Shown here piece by piece: positions 29,198 to 39,038 of a DNA stretch of 64,000 nt (position 1 is the stretch's first letter; each line of letters opens with the position of its first letter). The DNA comes from Microbulbifer aggregans (lineage in GTDB: Bacteria; Pseudomonadota; Gammaproteobacteria; Pseudomonadales; Cellvibrionaceae): NCBI RefSeq assembly GCF_001750105.1, contig NZ_CP014143.1:2387501-2451500 (forward strand). Direction: 5' to 3'. The position numbers and the translations under genes were made by a program. The notes under the pieces were generated by a model. That model saw only the letters and a program-made list of their open reading frames with translations. It had not been told where the DNA came from and did no database searches.

Positions 29198-30511
29198 GTG
29201 GATAATCTGTTAAATCTCTGGCTGTCCTCCGGCGCCTATCAAATGGCGTCGGGCCAGTTCGTTATGATTCTGGTGTGCCTGGGGCTGCTGTTCCTGGCCA
29301 TCCGCAAGAACTTTGAACCCCTGCTGCTGGTGCCGATCGGCTTCGGCGGTATCCTGGCCAATATTCCCGGCGCCCACCTGGCCCTGTCAGCGGCTGAGAC
29401 TGCCGTTGTGGCCGGAGACAGTGGCGTGCTGCTGCAGTTGGCCCAGTTGTTGGGGCTGGAAAATCTGGCTTCTACCACGGCCATGAAAGAGGCACTCGGC
29501 AATGCCCCGGCCTCCGTGCAGACGCAGGCCGCTGTGCTGGCGCAGGATGCCGGCTACAACAACGGCATGCTGTACAACTTCTATAGCGTGGCCATCGCCT
29601 CCGGCGTTGCACCGCTGGTGATTTTCATGGGCGTCGGCGCCATGACGGATTTCGGTCCGCTGCTTGCCAACCCGCGTACCCTGTTTCTCGGCGCCGCGGC
29701 CCAGTTCGGAATTTTTGCCACGGTCCTTGGGGCGGTAGGACTGTCGGCAGCAGGGATCATGGATTTCTCCATCGCCGATGCCGCGGCGATCGGTATCATT
29801 GGCGGTGCGGATGGCCCCACGGCGATTTATGTTTCCAGCCTGCTGGCGCCAGACCTGCTCGGTGCCATTGCCGTCGCCGCCTATTCCTATATGGCGCTGG
29901 TGCCGCTGATTCAGCCGCCGATTATGCGCGCTCTCACCACCCCGGAAGAGCGACGTATTGAAATGGTGCAGCTGCGCCATGTCACCAAGCGCGAGAAAAT
30001 CACCTTTCCCTTGCTGCTACTGATTCTGGTGGCATTGTTCCTGCCGGATGCGGCACCGCTGCTCGGTATGTTCTGCTTCGGTAACCTGATGCGCGAGTGC
30101 GGGGTGGTTTCCCGCCTGTCAGACACGGCACAGAACGCACTGATCAATATCACCACCATCTTCCTCGGGCTGTCTGTGGGCTCGAAGCTGGCGGCAGACA
30201 AGTTTCTGGACCCCAAGACGCTGGGCATTCTGGCGCTGGGTATAATTGCATTTGCAATCGGTACAGCCGCTGGCGTGCTGATGGCCAAGCTCCTGAACCT
30301 TGTGAGCAAGCACAAGGTCAACCCGCTGATTGGCTCTGCTGGTGTTTCGGCAGTGCCGATGGCGGCGCGGGTCTCCAACAAGCTGGGACTCGAGGCCAAT
30401 CCGCACAACTTCCTGTTGATGCACGCCATGGGCCCCAACGTGGCGGGGGTGATCGGCTCTGCCGTTGCCGCCGGTGTGATGATCACCATGGTGCGGGCGA
30501 TGACAGGCTGA
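29198..30511 (+). CDS. oadB: Oxaloacetate decarboxylase beta subunit (sodium pump)
   Basis: 437 residues, about nine to eleven membrane segments. The conserved [17 protein letters not shown] block holds the aspartate used for sodium coupling, and [31 protein letters not shown] closes the protein as in all OadB/GcdB/MmdB subunits. It uses decarboxylation of carboxybiotin to expel sodium ions, consistent with a marine lifestyle. Last gene of oadGAB, with a terminator 22 bases downstream. Confidence 0.96.
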   Translation: MDNLLNLWLSSGAYQMASGQFVMILVCLGLLFLAIRKNFEPLLLVPIGFGGILANIPGAHLALSAAETAVVAGDSGVLLQLAQLLGLENLASTTAMKEALGNAPASVQTQAAVLAQDAGYNNGMLYNFYSVAIASGVAPLVIFMGVGAMTDFGPLLANPRTLFLGAAAQFGIFATVLGAVGLSAAGIMDFSIADAAAIGIIGGADGPTAIYVSSLLAPDLLGAIAVAAYSYMALVPLIQPPIMRALTTPEERRIEMVQLRHVTKREKITFPLLLLILVALFLPDAAPLLGMFCFGNLMRECGVVSRLSDTAQNALINITTIFLGLSVGSKLAADKFLDPKTLGILALGIIAFAIGTAAGVLMAKLLNLVSKHKVNPLIGSAGVSAVPMAARVSNKLGLEANPHNFLLMHAMGPNVAGVIGSAVAAGVMITMVRAMTG

Positions 30512-30533
30512 TCCTGCAATCTAAACGTGTAAA

Positions 30534-30558
30534 GAGCGGGCTTCGGCCCGCTTTTTTA
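30534..30558 (+). terminator. Terminator of the oad operon
   Basis: AGCGGGC - TTCG - GCCCGCT followed by TTTTT; a tight UUCG-capped stem. Confidence 0.93.
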
Positions 30559-30691
30559 TTGCCTGCGTTCAGCAGTAGCTGTTGGGCGCTGACCTGCTGG
30601 TCGACCGGGTATCAGTGGGCTGACGTAGCCGTGGTATGATGGGCGCGTTTTTTGTTCACTGGGGCGCCAGCGGCCGCCCGAAGGAGAGGTA

Positions 30692-31474
30692 ATGTCCTGG
30701 TTGGGAGCGGGGATTGGCGCCGGTATCGGCATGGTGTTTGGTGGCCCTATCGGCGCGGCGCTCGGCGCCTGGATCGGTAGTTCGTTTGGTTCGGGGCTGC
30801 GCAATGTCGGTGCTACCGCCAAGCTCAATCGAGATGGCGCGCAGGCGGTGTTTATTGTCACGCTGTTCTCCATGCTGGCCAAGATGGCCAAGGCCGACGG
30901 GCAGGTGTCGAAGGCAGAAGTCGATCTGATTGACGATTTCATCAAGAACAACCTGCGCCTCGGTGAGGAGGAGCGCGCCGAAGCGATCCGCATCTTCCAG
31001 AACGCCAAAACCGACTCCTACAGCATTTACGACTACGCCAAGCAATACCGGCAGCTGGTGCGCAACCAGGCGATGCGTGAGGTCGTATACCGCCTCTTGT
31101 TCGCCGTTGCCCATGCAGACGGGCAGCTGCACCGTGCGGAGGAGGAGATCCTGCGCCGGATCCCCGCTTACCTGGGCCTGCATGAATCCATCTTCTCTGC
31201 GATGGCCGGCGAGTTTGGCAATCGTGGCGCCAGTTCCGCGGTCAGCCTGGAGCAGCACTACGCGGTGCTGGGCTGTGCACCGGACGTGAGTGATCGGGAG
31301 CTGAAGCTGGCCTACCGTCGCAAGGCTGCAGAGTTCCACCCGGACAAGATCGCCTCCAAGGGGCTGCCCGACGAGTTCCTGCGCCATGCAGAGGATCAGA
31401 TGAAGAGCGTGACCGTGGCTTACGAGACAATCGTAGCTGCGCGCAAGCGCTCTGCAGCCTCCGAGACCGCGTGA
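30692..31474 (+). CDS. djlA: DjlA-like co-chaperone (TerB plus J domain)
   Basis: 260 residues. A glycine-rich N-terminal membrane segment (GAGIGAGIGMVFGGPIGAALG) like DjlA, a central TerB-like all-helical domain (about 50-165: MAKADGQVSKAEVDLIDDF, AHADGQLHRAEEEIL), and a C-terminal J domain with the HPD tripeptide in AEFHPDKIASKGLP. It should stimulate DnaK ATPase at the inner membrane. Size and domain order match E. coli DjlA (271). The ribosome binding site GGAGAGG precedes the ATG. The bolA-like gene follows 76 bases later. Confidence 0.9.
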   Translation: MSWLGAGIGAGIGMVFGGPIGAALGAWIGSSFGSGLRNVGATAKLNRDGAQAVFIVTLFSMLAKMAKADGQVSKAEVDLIDDFIKNNLRLGEEERAEAIRIFQNAKTDSYSIYDYAKQYRQLVRNQAMREVVYRLLFAVAHADGQLHRAEEEILRRIPAYLGLHESIFSAMAGEFGNRGASSAVSLEQHYAVLGCAPDVSDRELKLAYRRKAAEFHPDKIASKGLPDEFLRHAEDQMKSVTVAYETIVAARKRSAASETA

Positions 31475-31550
31475 CGATGCATTTCCCGATCAAGCCGGGC
31501 ACTGCGCCCGGGCCATTTCCCAGATCAAAGAAGTAGCGTGAGATAGCAGC

Positions 31551-31859
31551 ATGAGCCTTGCAAAACAGATTGAGGAAAAACTCGTGGCGGAGTTTGCTCC
31601 GGTACACATCGATGTGCAGTGTGAGAGCCATCTACATAATGTACCGGCGGGTTCTGAGATGCACTTTCGTGTGGTGCTGGTTTCCGAGCAGTTCGATCAG
31701 CTGCGTAAAGTGCAGCGCCATCAAAAAGTGTATGGCGTGCTGGCCGAGGAAATGGCGGGCCCCGTTCATGCCCTGGCTTTGCATATCTTCAGTCCGGAAG
31801 AGTGGCAGGGGCAGGCGCCGGAAAGCCCGCAGTGCCTGGGTGGTGAGAAGAAGTCCTGA
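31551..31859 (+). CDS. BolA-family protein
   Basis: 102 residues. Class II KH-like fold with the conserved stretch ESHLHNVPAGSEMHFRVVLVS and KVYGVLAEEM...HALALHIFSPEEW. It has the His (HALALH) ligand region that binds a [2Fe-2S] cluster with monothiol glutaredoxins. It matches BolA (about 105 residues) rather than IbaG (about 85). Acts in iron-sulfur trafficking and stress morphology. Downstream of djlA, probably with its own promoter. Confidence 0.92.
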   Translation: MSLAKQIEEKLVAEFAPVHIDVQCESHLHNVPAGSEMHFRVVLVSEQFDQLRKVQRHQKVYGVLAEEMAGPVHALALHIFSPEEWQGQAPESPQCLGGEKKS

Positions 31860-32384
31860 CCCTTTCTCTTTTCTTCTTGTCTTTGCCGCGGGGAGGCTCG
31901 ATCTTCCCGCGGCAAACTGGCCTTGAACGGTTTCCCGTCTGACGCCAAAGCTGGCTTATCTATCGTCGTCCAGACGATGTTTCTTCTCTCCTCTTCTCTC
32001 CTCTTCTCTCCTCTTCGCTCCGGCAGGTCTCCCCGCCCAACTTCAATTCTTAGCTGCGAGCGCGCGTGGATCTGACTTGGGAAATTGCGCTTCAAGTTGA
32101 AAATATTGGTGGCAAATCGGTACTTGGCTGACAGCTCAGCCTCGATTTTTAATGAATTAGGTGCCTTTTTTTCCTGTCTGTCAGCTGAATTAATAAACAA
32201 AAACAACGACAAAAAAATAAATGGCGCGCCAAAAAAGAAGAATGGGTGCCATTACTACGCAAAAGTTCCACGATGGGGCAGTGAAGTTGGGTGTTTTTTC
32301 TACAGCTGTTTTTTTTCGTGTCTATGCTGAAGGTGATTGGGTTAATTGCTGTTCAATTTGCCGAATATCAATGGAGTATCACCT
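31860..32384. other. Intergenic region upstream of ompW, AT-rich, with a 10-bp tandem repeat
   Basis: About 525 bases without a convincing gene. The first part carries a four-unit 10-bp pyrimidine repeat. From about 32080 to 32340 the DNA becomes AT-rich with A- and T-runs, unlike the surrounding coding DNA; the small frame 32085-32330 there (rich in Lys/Asn/Cys) has no ribosome binding site and is not called. The ompW promoter should lie in this segment. Confidence 0.6.
31981..32020. repeat. Four-unit 10-bp tandem repeat (pyrimidine tract)
   Basis: CTCTTCTCTC at 31991 and 32001 are exact, flanked by TTCTTCTCTC (31981) and CTCTTCGCTC (32011... read as the next unit with one change). The whole 40 bases contain one G only. 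One helical turn per unit and strand asymmetry make slippage and H-DNA possible. Confidence 0.85.
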
Positions 32385-33209
32385 ATGAAAATGACGCGCA
32401 TTCTGACACCTCTGGCCCTTGCTGTATCCGCCATGGTTGGAGCGCAGCAGGCACTGGCGGGACCCTCGGGTTACGCGCCACCGATGCCCTCGGGCCCGGC
32501 CCCCATCTATGAAGCAGGCACTGTTGTGTTCCGCTTGGGTGGTGCCTATGTGGACCCGGATGACACCTCGGTTAACCTGCGGAACCCGGATATCTTCCCC
32601 GAGTTCACCGGGTTGCGGTACGACCTGGATTCCGAGTGGTCCTGGCAGTTCAGTGCCATGGTCATGCCGATCGATCACTTCGGTATCGAGTACCAGTATG
32701 ACGGTGAGGCTGGCCATAGCCACGATGTCCGCTTTATCGAGGACGGAGAGGAAATCCTTCGTCGTAAGTTGGACAACAAGGATCTCGACAGAACCACCCA
32801 GTTGCTGACGGTGAACTGGTTCCCGGTCTGTAAGGAATCCTGGATCCAGCCCTATGTTGGCTTCGGTGCTGTCTACACGGACTTCGACAGCGTCAACACC
32901 AGCGAGGTCATCAACGAGTATCTGGCGGATAACGCCGATGCCATTGGCCCAGCCCGCTTCAGCATTAACGATAGCTGGGGTTGGACTGGCCAGGTGGGTG
33001 TCGACATCATCCTTGGTCGTGAGAGCAACTGGTTGGTGAATGCCGCCGTGCGCTATGACGATACCGAGCTTGATGCCCAGCTCAACTACGCGGTCGAAGG
33101 ATTGACCCAGGATGACCCGCAGGAAATCCGGACTTTCTACAACTCGGTCAGATCCGAGTTTGACCCGGAGCCCTGGGTATGGACTGTCGGTGTGGGCTAC
33201 AAGTTCTGA
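32385..33209 (+). CDS. OmpW-family outer membrane protein
   Basis: 274 residues. Signal peptide MKMTRILTPLALAVSAMVGAQQALA then an eight-strand beta-barrel. Family signatures are AGTVVFRLGGAYVDPDD at the N-terminus, WFPVCKESWIQPYVGFGAVYTDF in the middle, and a C-terminal aromatic WTVGVGYKF that serves the BAM complex. OmpW proteins form narrow hydrophobic channels and are often regulated by oxygen or salt. The ATG at 32385 has GGAG eight bases upstream; the longer frame from 32346 is rejected because the signal peptide would be buried. A terminator follows 22 bases after the stop. Confidence 0.93.
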   Translation: MKMTRILTPLALAVSAMVGAQQALAGPSGYAPPMPSGPAPIYEAGTVVFRLGGAYVDPDDTSVNLRNPDIFPEFTGLRYDLDSEWSWQFSAMVMPIDHFGIEYQYDGEAGHSHDVRFIEDGEEILRRKLDNKDLDRTTQLLTVNWFPVCKESWIQPYVGFGAVYTDFDSVNTSEVINEYLADNADAIGPARFSINDSWGWTGQVGVDIILGRESNWLVNAAVRYDDTELDAQLNYAVEGLTQDDPQEIRTFYNSVRSEFDPEPWVWTVGVGYKF

Positions 33210-33231
33210 TTGCCCGCACTTCCAAGGATGG

Positions 33232-33258
33232 GGAAAAAGGCGCTTCGGCGCCTTTTTT
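33232..33258. terminator. Bidirectional terminator between ompW and mmsA
   Basis: AAAAAGGCGC - TTCG - GCGCCTTTTTT. The stem has A-run and T-run, so it serves ompW on the plus strand and the convergent mmsA on the minus strand. Confidence 0.93.
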
Positions 33259-33315
33259 CATGTCTGTAGAAAGCGCTTTGGGTGTTGCCCCTTACTCTCT
33301 CAAAAGGCCCGCCCC

Positions 33316-34812
33316 CTATCGATTGCTGGGGAATGAAAACTGGGCCCCTTCGCGGAGGTCGCTCGCGGGCCAGCGCTGGGTGATGGTCTTGCGCTTGGTG
33401 TAGAAGCGCACCGAGTCCGGCCCGTAGGCGTGCAGGTCGCCAAACAGGGAGTGTTTCCAGCCGCCAAAGCTGTGGTAGGCCACCGGAACCGGCAGAGGCA
33501 CATTGATGCCGACCATGCCAATCTTGATATTGTCCGCAAAGTAACGTGCAGCTTCACCATCACGGGTAAAAATACAGGTGCCGTTACCGTACTCATGGTC
33601 ATCGATAATCTGCATGGCTTCCTGCATGGTGTCGGCGCGCATGATACAGAGCACCGGCCCGAAGATTTCCTCGGAATGAATCACCATGCCCGGCTTCACC
33701 TTATCGAACAGGCAGGCACCCAGGTAGTTGCCACTTTCGAAGCCCTTCACTTTCAATCCCCGGCCATCAATCACCAGCTCAGCACCTTCTTCCACGCCTT
33801 TGGCGATGTAACCGGTGACTTTTTCCAGGTGGGGGCGGGTGACCAGTGGGCCCATGTCATTGGTGTTGTCGCGGCCGTCACCCACTTTCAGTCCAGCGAT
33901 TTGCGCCTTGAGTTTTTCGACCAACGCATCGGCTGTGGCATCGCCCACAGCAACCACCACCGAGATGGCCATGCAGCGCTCACCGCAGGAGCCGTAAGCG
34001 GCGCCCATCAGTGCGCTGGCGGCGTTATCCAGATCGGCATCGGGCATGACGAGGGCGTGGTTCTTGGCACCGCCAAAGGCCTGTACCCGTTTCCCGGAGG
34101 CGGTGCCGGTGGTGTAGATATATTCAGCAACCGGTGTCGATCCCACGAAGCTAATGGCCTGGACCCGCCTGTCGGTAAGCAGGGTATCCACGGCTTCCTT
34201 GTCGCCGTTGACCACGTTGAGGACCCCTGGGGGAATCCCGGCCTCCAGACCCAGCTGCGCGATGTACAGGGCAGCGCTGGGATCGCGCTCGGAGGGTTTC
34301 AGCACAAACGTATTGCCGCAGGCCACGGCCATCGGCCACATCCACAGGGGCACCATGGCCGGGAAATTGAACGGAGTGATTCCCGCGCAGACACCCAGAG
34401 GCTGGAATTCGCTCCAGGAGTCGATAGCGGGACCCACATCGCGGCTGTGCTCACCCTTGAGCAGTTCGGGCAGTGCACAGACGTATTCGACGTTTTCGAT
34501 GCCGCGCTGGAGCTCACCCATGGCGTCGTTCAATACCTTGCCATGCTCGCGGGTAAGCAGTGCGCAGATCTTGTCCGCATGCTCTTCCAGCAGGTCCTTC
34601 AGGCGAAACATGATGCGCATGCGCTTGATTGGCGGCACAGAGCGCCAGGCAGGGTAGGCGTCGGCTGCGGCAGCAACGGCCTTCTCGACGGTCTCACGGT
34701 CGGCCAGGGAAACTTGCGCCTCAAGCTCATTGGTGGACGGGTTGACGATTTCCTGGAATCGCTCTCCATCTGTGACAAGTTCACCGTTGATCAGGTGCCC
34801 GATGGTTTGCAT
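33316..34812 (-). CDS. mmsA: CoA-acylating methylmalonate-semialdehyde dehydrogenase
   Basis: 498 residues, the usual length. The aldehyde dehydrogenase fold has AFGGAKNHALVMPDADLD and the catalytic cysteine in YGSCGERCMAIS; the absence of the usual general-base Glu in the FGGAKN block is the mark of the CoA-dependent MmsA family. It converts (methyl)malonate semialdehyde to propionyl- or acetyl-CoA in valine, thymine and inositol breakdown. GGAGGGAG lies seven bases before the ATG at 34812; the upstream in-frame ATG at 34863 is not used. Confidence 0.95.
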   Translation of the reverse strand: MQTIGHLINGELVTDGERFQEIVNPSTNELEAQVSLADRETVEKAVAAAADAYPAWRSVPPIKRMRIMFRLKDLLEEHADKICALLTREHGKVLNDAMGELQRGIENVEYVCALPELLKGEHSRDVGPAIDSWSEFQPLGVCAGITPFNFPAMVPLWMWPMAVACGNTFVLKPSERDPSAALYIAQLGLEAGIPPGVLNVVNGDKEAVDTLLTDRRVQAISFVGSTPVAEYIYTTGTASGKRVQAFGGAKNHALVMPDADLDNAASALMGAAYGSCGERCMAISVVVAVGDATADALVEKLKAQIAGLKVGDGRDNTNDMGPLVTRPHLEKVTGYIAKGVEEGAELVIDGRGLKVKGFESGNYLGACLFDKVKPGMVIHSEEIFGPVLCIMRADTMQEAMQIIDDHEYGNGTCIFTRDGEAARYFADNIKIGMVGINVPLPVPVAYHSFGGWKHSLFGDLHAYGPDSVRFYTKRKTITQRWPASDLREGAQFSFPSNR

Positions 34813-34932
34813 GGTTGACTCCCTCCAGTTTTCCGCAGGCACCGGGGGCCGGCGGGCTTCCATGATGGAATTGCTACGATAAAAAGCCGGGCAAAAGTGC
34901 CGGGCGCGTCCTTTGACTCTGCAGACTGATGG

Positions 34933-35136
34933 TTATGATGCCGGCACAAAACCGTAATCACTGAGATAGTAGGCCGGCTGGCGATCGCCGTCACGCGAAC
35001 CAGGGTGCAGATAGTCCGTCAACGGAATATCACTGGTATTGGTTTGGGGGATAGGAGAAGGCAGTTTGGTATCGCCCGCTATCCGGAGATCCTGATCCCG
35101 AATGGGGCAGGCACTTTCGCTGGATTGCTTTGACAC
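34933..35136 (-). CDS. Possible small protein of unknown function
   Basis: 67 codons from a GTG, in the 365-base gap between recQ and mmsA and in the same direction. The translation (MSKQSSESACPIRDQDLRIA.. ending YYLSDYGFVPAS) is polar, proline-rich, with one cysteine and an aromatic C-terminus. It lacks low-complexity shadow features and looks protein-like, but it has no recognisable domain and only a weak ribosome binding site. It could be a real small gene trailing recQ or chance. The rest of the gap shows nothing. Confidence 0.3.
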   Translation of the reverse strand: MSKQSSESACPIRDQDLRIAGDTKLPSPIPQTNTSDIPLTDYLHPGSRDGDRQPAYYLSDYGFVPAS

Positions 35137-35178
35137 CCGAAGCCTGGCACGGAGCTTCCCTGCTCCCCGCGGGGTGGG

Positions 35179-36984
35179 TTACTGCGGCGGGAAGTCTCGC
35201 AACACGGCGAGGAATGCATCTCCAAACCGCTGTAACTTGCTGTCACCAACACCGGAGATGGACAGCAGGGCTTCCTCTGTCTGCGGCTTTGCGGCAAGCA
35301 TTTCGCGCAGGGTGGCGTCGTGGAATACCACGTAGGGCGGCACGCCTTTTTCGTCCGCCAGTTGCTTGCGACAGGCCCGCAGAGCCTCCCAGAGTGGAGC
35401 ATCCGCTGGAGCGATATCGGCAGCGGCTCGCGAACCGCTGGCAGCTGATCGTCTAGTGGGGGTAGGCAGCTTGCGCAGCTCGATCTTTTCCTCCCCGCGC
35501 AGCAGTGGCCGGCAGGCCTCGGTCAGCTGCAGGGCACCAAACGCTTCGCTGTTGACCTCAAGGTAGCCGCGCACCACCAATTGGCGCACGACAGCGCGCC
35601 ACTCGGCGGCACTCAGTTCAGTGCCAATGCCGTAAGTCGACAGCTCGTCATGGCCAAACTTGAGCACTTTTTCACTGGTGCTTCCCCGCAGCACATCGAT
35701 GACGTGCGCAGCTCCGAAACGCTGTCCGGTGCGGTAGACACAGGAGAGCAGCTTGGTGGCCGCCTCGCTGCCGTCCCAGGTTTGTGGCGGCTCCTGGCAG
35801 GTATCGCAGTTGCCGCAGGGTTCCTGCAGCTCCTCAGCAAAGTAGCTGAGCAGTGCCTGGCGGCGACAGCTGGTAATTTCACAAAGCCCCAGCATGGCAT
35901 TGAGGCGGTTCCGTTCCTGGCGCCGGTGCTCCTCGCTGCCGTCGGAATTGGCTGCCATCTGTCCCAGCTTGACCACATCTTCCAGCCCATAGAGCAATAA
36001 CGCGGTAGCCGGCTCGCCATCCCGTCCGGCCCGGCCGGTTTCCTGGTAGTAGGCCTCGATGCTTTTTGGAAGATCCAGGTGGGCGACAAAGCGGACGTCC
36101 GGCTTGTCGATCCCCATGCCGAAGGCGATGGTTGCTACCACGATCACGCCATCTTCGCGCAGGAAGCGCCGCTGGTGTTCCGCGCGCAGGTCTGCGGGCA
36201 GGCCAGCGTGGTAGGGCAGGGCGGTAAAGCCTTGCTGTACCAGCCAGTCTGCAGTGCTCTCGACCTTGCTGCGGGAAAGGCAATAGACGATCCCCGAGTC
36301 GTCCCTGTGCTCGGCGCGGATAAAGTCCAGGAGCTGGCGGCGGGGGTTATCCTTCTGGGCGATTCGGTAGCGGATATTCGGGCGATCGAAACTGCTGACG
36401 AAATGGCGCGCTTCGGCCAGGTCCAGCCGCTGGGCGATCTCTGCCCGGGTGCGGCGGTCCGCTGTGGCGGTCAGGGCAATCCGCGGAACCGTGGGGAATT
36501 GTTCGTGCAGGCAGTTGAGCTGCAGGTAGTCGGCACGGAAGTCGTGGCCCCAATGGGACACACAGTGGGCCTCGTCGATGGCGAACAGGGAGATCTGAAC
36601 CCGCTGTAACATCGCCAGTGTGCGGGGTTGCAGCAGTCTCTCCGGGGCCATATAGAGCAGGTCCAGCTCACCGGCCTGCAATGCGGCCTCAATTTGCTGG
36701 GCCTGTTCCGGTGGCACTGACGAGTTCAGGAAGGCTGCGCGGACCCCCGCGGCGCAGAGCGCCTCTACCTGGTCCTGCATCAGGGCAATCAGTGGGGAGA
36801 TCACTACGCCGCAGCCTTCACGGGCGAGCGCCGGTATCTGGTAGCAGAGGGATTTGCCGCCGCCGGTAGGCATCAGTACCAGGGCGTCCTGGCCGTCCAT
36901 CAGGGTATCGATCACCTCGCGCTGAGGGTCGCGAAACCGGGTGTAGCCAAAGGTATGTTCGAGGATGGATTGTGGGGAACTCAT
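35179..36984 (-). CDS. recQ: ATP-dependent DNA helicase RecQ
   Basis: 601 residues when started at the [17 protein letters not shown] methionine (E. coli RecQ 609). The longer open frame to 37449 is rejected because it adds about 150 unrelated residues and crosses a lipoprotein gene. Helicase motifs: Walker [20 protein letters not shown] box [15 protein letters not shown], motif [14 protein letters not shown]. Four-cysteine zinc site (CEITSCRRQ...CGNCDTC), winged-helix RQC domain, and C-terminal HRDC (about 525-600). 3'-5' unwinding in recombination and fork repair. No strong ribosome binding site is visible at this ATG. Confidence 0.95.
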   Translation of the reverse strand: MSSPQSILEHTFGYTRFRDPQREVIDTLMDGQDALVLMPTGGGKSLCYQIPALAREGCGVVISPLIALMQDQVEALCAAGVRAAFLNSSVPPEQAQQIEAALQAGELDLLYMAPERLLQPRTLAMLQRVQISLFAIDEAHCVSHWGHDFRADYLQLNCLHEQFPTVPRIALTATADRRTRAEIAQRLDLAEARHFVSSFDRPNIRYRIAQKDNPRRQLLDFIRAEHRDDSGIVYCLSRSKVESTADWLVQQGFTALPYHAGLPADLRAEHQRRFLREDGVIVVATIAFGMGIDKPDVRFVAHLDLPKSIEAYYQETGRAGRDGEPATALLLYGLEDVVKLGQMAANSDGSEEHRRQERNRLNAMLGLCEITSCRRQALLSYFAEELQEPCGNCDTCQEPPQTWDGSEAATKLLSCVYRTGQRFGAAHVIDVLRGSTSEKVLKFGHDELSTYGIGTELSAAEWRAVVRQLVVRGYLEVNSEAFGALQLTEACRPLLRGEEKIELRKLPTPTRRSAASGSRAAADIAPADAPLWEALRACRKQLADEKGVPPYVVFHDATLREMLAAKPQTEEALLSISGVGDSKLQRFGDAFLAVLRDFPPQ

Positions 36985-37146
36985 GGCGGGGGAGTATACC
37001 TGCTCCCGCTTTTCAGCGGGGCGCTGGCGAGGTAGGAATGGTGACCAGTCAGGGCAATTCCGGCGCCTCTTTTCTATCGCTACAGAACAGATGGCGGCCA
37101 TTGCGTCTATAATCCAGCCACCACAGACATAGACAAGGATAAGGCT

Positions 37147-37575
37147 ATGTGTGCTCTGATAAGGATGATGTCGTGGCTGCTGGTGATTGGTCTCGCAGGA
37201 TGCGCGACCGGTACCCCGCACAACCTTCTGCAGTCCGACCGCGCCGATACACACCTGGGCTGGCAGCCCGCCCCGGAAAACCAGCTGGCCTATTCGGTGG
37301 CCACATCGAGTGGTATTGCCCGACTGGTATTGGACCGGCTGCCGGAAAACCTCAACAGGGTGACCCTGGATCTGCCAGGCATGCAGGAGGTTGAAGGGGT
37401 ACAGTGGCGCGGAGATGACGGCAAGAATGCCATGCTCTATTCCGGCCAATCCGGAGAGCCGGGGGTGACTCTGGAGCAGCGGCGCCGCGGTTTCACACTC
37501 TACATCGAGGGCCCTGCACTGGATCGCATCCGCGTGGGTGGCCTGCTCACGGTTGTGGACTTCTACCGCGGCTGA
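37147..37575 (+). CDS. Lipoprotein of unknown function
   Basis: 142 residues. A signal peptide with lipobox LAGC (mature Cys about 19) predicts an envelope lipoprotein. The remainder is beta-rich with no named domain ([31 protein letters not shown]). AAGGA precedes the ATG by about seven bases. It converges on the glutaminyl cyclase gene with a 13-base overlap. Confidence 0.8.
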   Translation: MCALIRMMSWLLVIGLAGCATGTPHNLLQSDRADTHLGWQPAPENQLAYSVATSSGIARLVLDRLPENLNRVTLDLPGMQEVEGVQWRGDDGKNAMLYSGQSGEPGVTLEQRRRGFTLYIEGPALDRIRVGGLLTVVDFYRG

Positions 37576-38384
37576 TCGGCCGTGGCGCTTTCCTCGGGCT
37601 CATCGAACCCGAATCCATCGGGGCGTATCAGGTAGAGACGGGGCCAGAATTTGCCCGTGATCCAGAGGCCGTTGCGCGCGCGATCCCAGGCGATGCCGTT
37701 GGCGACCACATCAGGGTGAGTTGAACCCGGCTCCAGCCCCTGCAGATCGATAACACCGCGCACTTCGCCGCTCTGGGGATCAATGGCGGCGATGCGCTTG
37801 TCCTGCCAGATATTGGCCCAGACGAGCCCGTGGGCATACTCCAGTTCGTTCAGCAGCAACCACCTTTCACCGCCGCCATGTACCTTGAGCTCACGTTGAA
37901 TGGCAAAGGTATCCGGGTCGCGGAAGGTGAGAATATCACTGCCATTGCTCATGATCAGGTGCTCACCATCGCTGGTCAGCCCCCATCCCTCTCCGGCGTA
38001 ATAGCGCCTGCCGAGCGGTGTCATGTTTTCCCGCCGGTAGAGCTGTAACTCGCCGGCCTTGTAGGTCAGCAGGTAGATCCTGTCTCCCAGCACCGTCAGT
38101 CCCTCGGCAAAACGGTCTGCTGCCAGCCATTTGCGCCTTACGGGGCGGGTGGTTGGGTCGGTATACTCGGCCAACCAGGAGCGACCGAACAGGCCGCTGC
38201 TCTCCCACCAGCGCTCGCCATCGAAGAAGAGCCCCTGGGTGAAGTGGTCACCGGGGCGATTGCGCTGCTCAATCAGGTCGTAAGCGATCGTCGGAACGGA
38301 TCCGGCAGCCGCAAGGGTGGGGAGGGCGAGAACCAGTGTGGCGATCGCGATGCGGGCGCGGCGACAGAATTCCAAATCAGGCAT
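37563..38384 (-). CDS. Glutaminyl-peptide cyclotransferase (plant-type beta-propeller)
   Basis: 273 residues with an N-terminal signal peptide ([18 protein letters not shown]). The body is a five-bladed propeller of the papaya/bacterial QC family: [23 protein letters not shown] at the front, [37 protein letters not shown], and [23 protein letters not shown] at the end. These include the conserved Glu-rich and Trp residues of the active site. It turns N-terminal glutamine into pyroglutamate in exported proteins. The start codon lies only ten bases from that of the divergent DUF502 gene; a longer frame upstream is rejected since it would erase the signal peptide. Confidence 0.9.
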   Translation of the reverse strand: MPDLEFCRRARIAIATLVLALPTLAAAGSVPTIAYDLIEQRNRPGDHFTQGLFFDGERWWESSGLFGRSWLAEYTDPTTRPVRRKWLAADRFAEGLTVLGDRIYLLTYKAGELQLYRRENMTPLGRRYYAGEGWGLTSDGEHLIMSNGSDILTFRDPDTFAIQRELKVHGGGERWLLLNELEYAHGLVWANIWQDKRIAAIDPQSGEVRGVIDLQGLEPGSTHPDVVANGIAWDRARNGLWITGKFWPRLYLIRPDGFGFDEPEESATADQPR

Positions 38385-38394
38385 TTCAGGCTTT

Positions 38395-39027
38395 ATGACC
38401 AGAGTAAAAACATTCGTGACCTTGACCCTGCTCGGGGGACTGGCGGTGGTGCTGCCCATCGCCATTTTCATTCTGCTGTTCCAGTGGCTGTTTGGCCAGG
38501 TCAGCGAACTGGTTGCGCCGGCAGTGCACTGGTTCGAGGCCCAGACCGGTTTCAAGAATACCGTTGCCAGACTGGCGGTGATAGCCCTGATACTGGGGGC
38601 CTGCTTCCTGATCGGATTGCTGGTGAAAACCAGTGTCGGCCGCTGGTTGCACCGCCATCTGGATCACTGGCTCGGCCGACTGGCGCCGGGGTACAACACC
38701 ATCAAGGATCTCGTACTCCAGTTTATTGGCGGTGGCGCGGGGGAGGGGGTCCTGTCCGGGCCGGTGGCCCGGGTTCGCATACTCGGTGCCAACAACCCTC
38801 TGTCTGTCACCGCGATCGTGACCTCGCGGCACGATAACGGCGACTTCACCGTGTACGTGCCCACCGCCCCGGTGCCCACCTCAGGCTTCGTCTACCACGT
38901 CACCGAAGATTGCGTGGAAATACTGCCCCATGTGACCGTCGAGGCGGCGATGAAATCCATCGTGGCCTGTGGCAGTGGCAGCGGACGGCTGTTGGTTCAT
39001 CCCCCGGAAGAGGCCGCGGTGAACTGA
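38395..39027 (+). CDS. DUF502 family inner-membrane protein
   Basis: 210 residues. Two membrane helices (about 7-32 and 62-87) followed by a soluble beta-domain. Family marks are TLLGGLAVVLPIAIFILLFQWLFG, GYNTIKDLVLQF, and SGFVYHVTEDCVEILPHVTVEAAMKSIVACG. Function unknown; homologues are widespread. ATG at 38395 is preferred; the frame from 38317 would overlap the divergent gene and adds a basic tail with no hydrophobic part. It ends 11 bases before the convergent mnmC stop. Confidence 0.88.
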   Translation: MTRVKTFVTLTLLGGLAVVLPIAIFILLFQWLFGQVSELVAPAVHWFEAQTGFKNTVARLAVIALILGACFLIGLLVKTSVGRWLHRHLDHWLGRLAPGYNTIKDLVLQFIGGGAGEGVLSGPVARVRILGANNPLSVTAIVTSRHDNGDFTVYVPTAPVPTSGFVYHVTEDCVEILPHVTVEAAMKSIVACGSGSGRLLVHPPEEAAVN

Positions 39028-39038
39028 CACTGCCGGTG

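Noticed and set aside
32085..32330. 81-codon ORF in AT-rich leader of ompW
   Set aside because: No ribosome binding site, unusual Lys/Asn/Cys composition following A-runs; likely chance in a regulatory region.
33430..34818. 462-codon plus-strand ORF
   Set aside because: Antisense shadow of mmsA; His-rich composition and no ribosome binding site.
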